Part shown: piece after piece, positions 53,604-54,875 of the stretch
How positions within the stretch are numbered: position 1 is the first letter of the stretch
How the letters are laid out: every line of letters starts with the position of its first letter
Source of the DNA: an uncultured Opitutia bacterium
GTDB lineage: Bacteria > Verrucomicrobiota > Verrucomicrobiia > Opitutales > Opitutaceae
Assembly: GCA_903872425.1 (NCBI GenBank)
Contig: CAIQKQ010000139.1
Span: forward strand, 1-54,875
Reading direction: 5' to 3'
DNA: 54,875 bases
Notes under the pieces: model-generated
The model's database searches: none
Told to the model about the DNA's origin: nothing
The model's input: the letters and a program-made list of their open reading frames with translations, nothing else
Translations under genes and position numbers: made by a program

Positions 53604-54686
53604 TCACTGTCTCCCCGCTCCTAGAACCGCAGCGGTGCGCAGCAGTTTTGCCGGTAGGGTCGCGCCGTCGAACCAGGTGCCCTCGACCAGCGTCGCGGTC
53701 GGGATGGCGGGCAGTCCGAGGGCATTTTGATGGAGCTGCCCGGCGAGGATCTCGACTGCCAACTCGCCGACGCGGTGGCAATTTTGGCGCACCCCGGCCG
53801 TCTGCCCGTCGGTCTCGGTGAGAAAGGTGTCCACATACGCTACGTCGCGCGGCACATCCACCCCAAGTGCGGTCAGTTGCGGCCGCACAAAGGGCGCGTA
53901 ACTCACGATCACGTCGGGTCGGTATCGCCGCAACCATGCCGCCAGACGCGAGCGGGGAACGAGTTTTTGCCGTTCCGGGTCGGAAAACGTCAGCATGGGA
54001 ATGCGCGCCGCCACTGGCAACTGCTGTTGCTCCGCGAGAAACCCAGCCGACCAAGCAAGGTCCACGATCTCGTCCCACCAGGTCGGCATCACGAGGCCGA
54101 CCCGGCGTCGGCCGGCAGCGAGGGCGCGCCGCACAGCGAGCTGGAGGATGGCGCGCTGATCGTTGGTGACATGGTGAATCGCCGGCTCGCGCGGGAAAAA
54201 ATCGATTTTTACCGCGCTGAAACGCGGCCAGTCAAAGTCCAGCGGGGCCTCGGCCGCCAGCTGGTGCGACGCGAGGATGATCCCGGTGATGCCGCGCGCG
54301 ACCAGAATGTCGCTTAATCGCCGGGGCGCGAGCCCACGCTCACCGAGCCAAAAATGCTCCAGCCGGTAACCAAGCCGCGCAGCCTTGGCTGTCGCGCCCT
54401 CGTGAAACATCCGGTGAGCCGTGACGTCGCGCCAACCCCAGCACGTGCCCCAGTTCGTCACATAGGCGAGCGTGGGCGCGCTCCGGCGCAGATGGGCGCG
54501 GTGGCGGTAGGCGACGAGCGCGCTCAGCGCTGGGTCAGGCGCGTAGCCCATTTTTTCCGCCATCCGCTGGAGCCGCTCGCGGGTCGCCAGCGGCAGTGAG
54601 GCGTGGTTGCGCAACGCCAGCGACACCGTTGTGACATGCACGCCGGCCCGCTTGGCGACATCGCCCATGGTGATACGACCGTTCAT
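53604..54686 (-). CDS. LacI-family transcriptional regulator
   Basis: The 360-residue protein has an N-terminal helix-turn-helix (about residues 5-50; ITMGDVAKRAGVHVTTVSLAL, ending near MGYAPDPALSALVAYR). The periplasmic-binding-protein-like effector domain fills the rest (for example DVIVSYAPFVRPQLTALGVDVP). LacI proteins usually repress genes for sugar use until an inducer binds. The five secreted esterase genes follow in the same orientation, so they are its likely targets. The start at 54686 matches family N-termini better than upstream starts. Confidence 0.9.
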   Translation of the reverse strand: MNGRITMGDVAKRAGVHVTTVSLALRNHASLPLATRERLQRMAEKMGYAPDPALSALVAYRHRAHLRRSAPTLAYVTNWGTCWGWRDVTAHRMFHEGATAKAARLGYRLEHFWLGERGLAPRRLSDILVARGITGIILASHQLAAEAPLDFDWPRFSAVKIDFFPREPAIHHVTNDQRAILQLAVRRALAAGRRRVGLVMPTWWDEIVDLAWSAGFLAEQQQLPVAARIPMLTFSDPERQKLVPRSRLAAWLRRYRPDVIVSYAPFVRPQLTALGVDVPRDVAYVDTFLTETDGQTAGVRQNCHRVGELAVEILAGQLHQNALGLPAIPTATLVEGTWFDGATLPAKLLRTAAVLGAGRQ

Positions 54687-54875
54687 CAGGGATAGGGATG
54701 CACCAATGGTATGAAGCGTCCGCCTTGGAGAATCGAAGCAAATATTCCGCAAGCTCGTTCGTCCGCTACGCTGCGCCCACAAACCTACCGCTCCGCGAAA
54801 ACCAAGCCCGGTTAAGCCTTGCGAAAAAGCCCATTAAAACCAGCTTGTGCGGCACTTTTGCTTTCATGAAAAGCC
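54687..54875. other. Upstream region of the LacI gene at the window edge
   Basis: No complete gene is visible. An ATG at 54866 (followed by AAA AGC) could open a divergent gene that leaves the window; too little is present to say. Confidence 0.3.

Noticed and set aside
1-54875. CRISPR arrays, prophage genes, replication origins, rRNA genes
   Set aside because: No regularly spaced repeats, phage structural genes, origin-type repeats or rRNA segments were seen.

Overview
The window looks like chromosomal DNA of a Gram-negative, free-living, polysaccharide-degrading bacterium of the Verrucomicrobiota, most likely the Opitutaceae. This is inferred from several traits seen together: high GC, an LpxC-FabZ fusion followed by LpxA (lipid A synthesis), PEP-CTERM and autotransporter-repeat surface proteins, large secreted esterases with glycine/arginine-rich linkers, and start codons preceded by pyrimidine-rich rather than Shine-Dalgarno leaders. 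No species assignment is possible from sequence reading alone.

Layout. 0.2-8.1 kb: a PEP-CTERM protein, a Nudix hydrolase, a LysM membrane protein, tRNA-Pro(UGG), a membrane TPR protein, purU, a decayed exported-protein gene, a methionine-rich exported protein, then lpxA and lpxC-fabZ. 8.3-14.8 kb: a DUF2911 protein, a large secreted PIG-L deacetylase, a hairpin repeat, a 57-residue membrane protein coupled to a sodium:solute symporter, and a convergent secreted esterase. 15-20.3 kb: a short BshC-like protein overlapping a BshB-like deacetylase, recA, a zinc alcohol dehydrogenase and an aldo/keto reductase. 20.6-27.4 kb: a methyltransferase, a DUF1272 protein, a TMEM175-type channel, an acid-sugar cassette (KdgT-type permease, PdxA2-type dehydrogenase, DUF1537 kinase) and uxaC. 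27.5-32.8 kb: a four-gene Gld-type ABC system and a double-ACT protein. 32.8-41.6 kb: a disrupted stretch with a frameshifted autotransporter-repeat/PEP-CTERM gene, a transposase remnant, a symporter pair whose large subunit has an in-frame amber codon, glnS with an unusual insertion, and a frameshifted transglutaminase-like gene. 41.6-45.7 kb: a LysR regulator divergent from leuC-leuD, then an SDR oxidoreductase. 46-54.7 kb: a LacI regulator followed, all on the minus strand, by five secreted esterases (SGNH, CE7-type, CE15-type, SGNH, CE15-type).

How the genes fit together. The esterase cluster is the most coherent accessory system. It combines predicted glucuronoyl esterases (CE15), an acetylxylan-type esterase (CE7) and two SGNH esterases, so it probably strips ester decorations from glucuronoxylan or a similar polymer. 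uxaC and the acid-sugar genes elsewhere in the window would suit growth on the uronic and acid sugars released. Four of the five esterases share a roughly 70-residue helical module with two LTxxQ-like motifs 44-46 residues apart. It is N-terminal in three and inserted inside the catalytic domain in the fourth. This shared module is the most interesting novelty here.

Six genes look broken (a frameshift, truncation, or stop each). Either this locus is under relaxed selection or the assembly carries indel or base errors. The sequence alone cannot separate the two.
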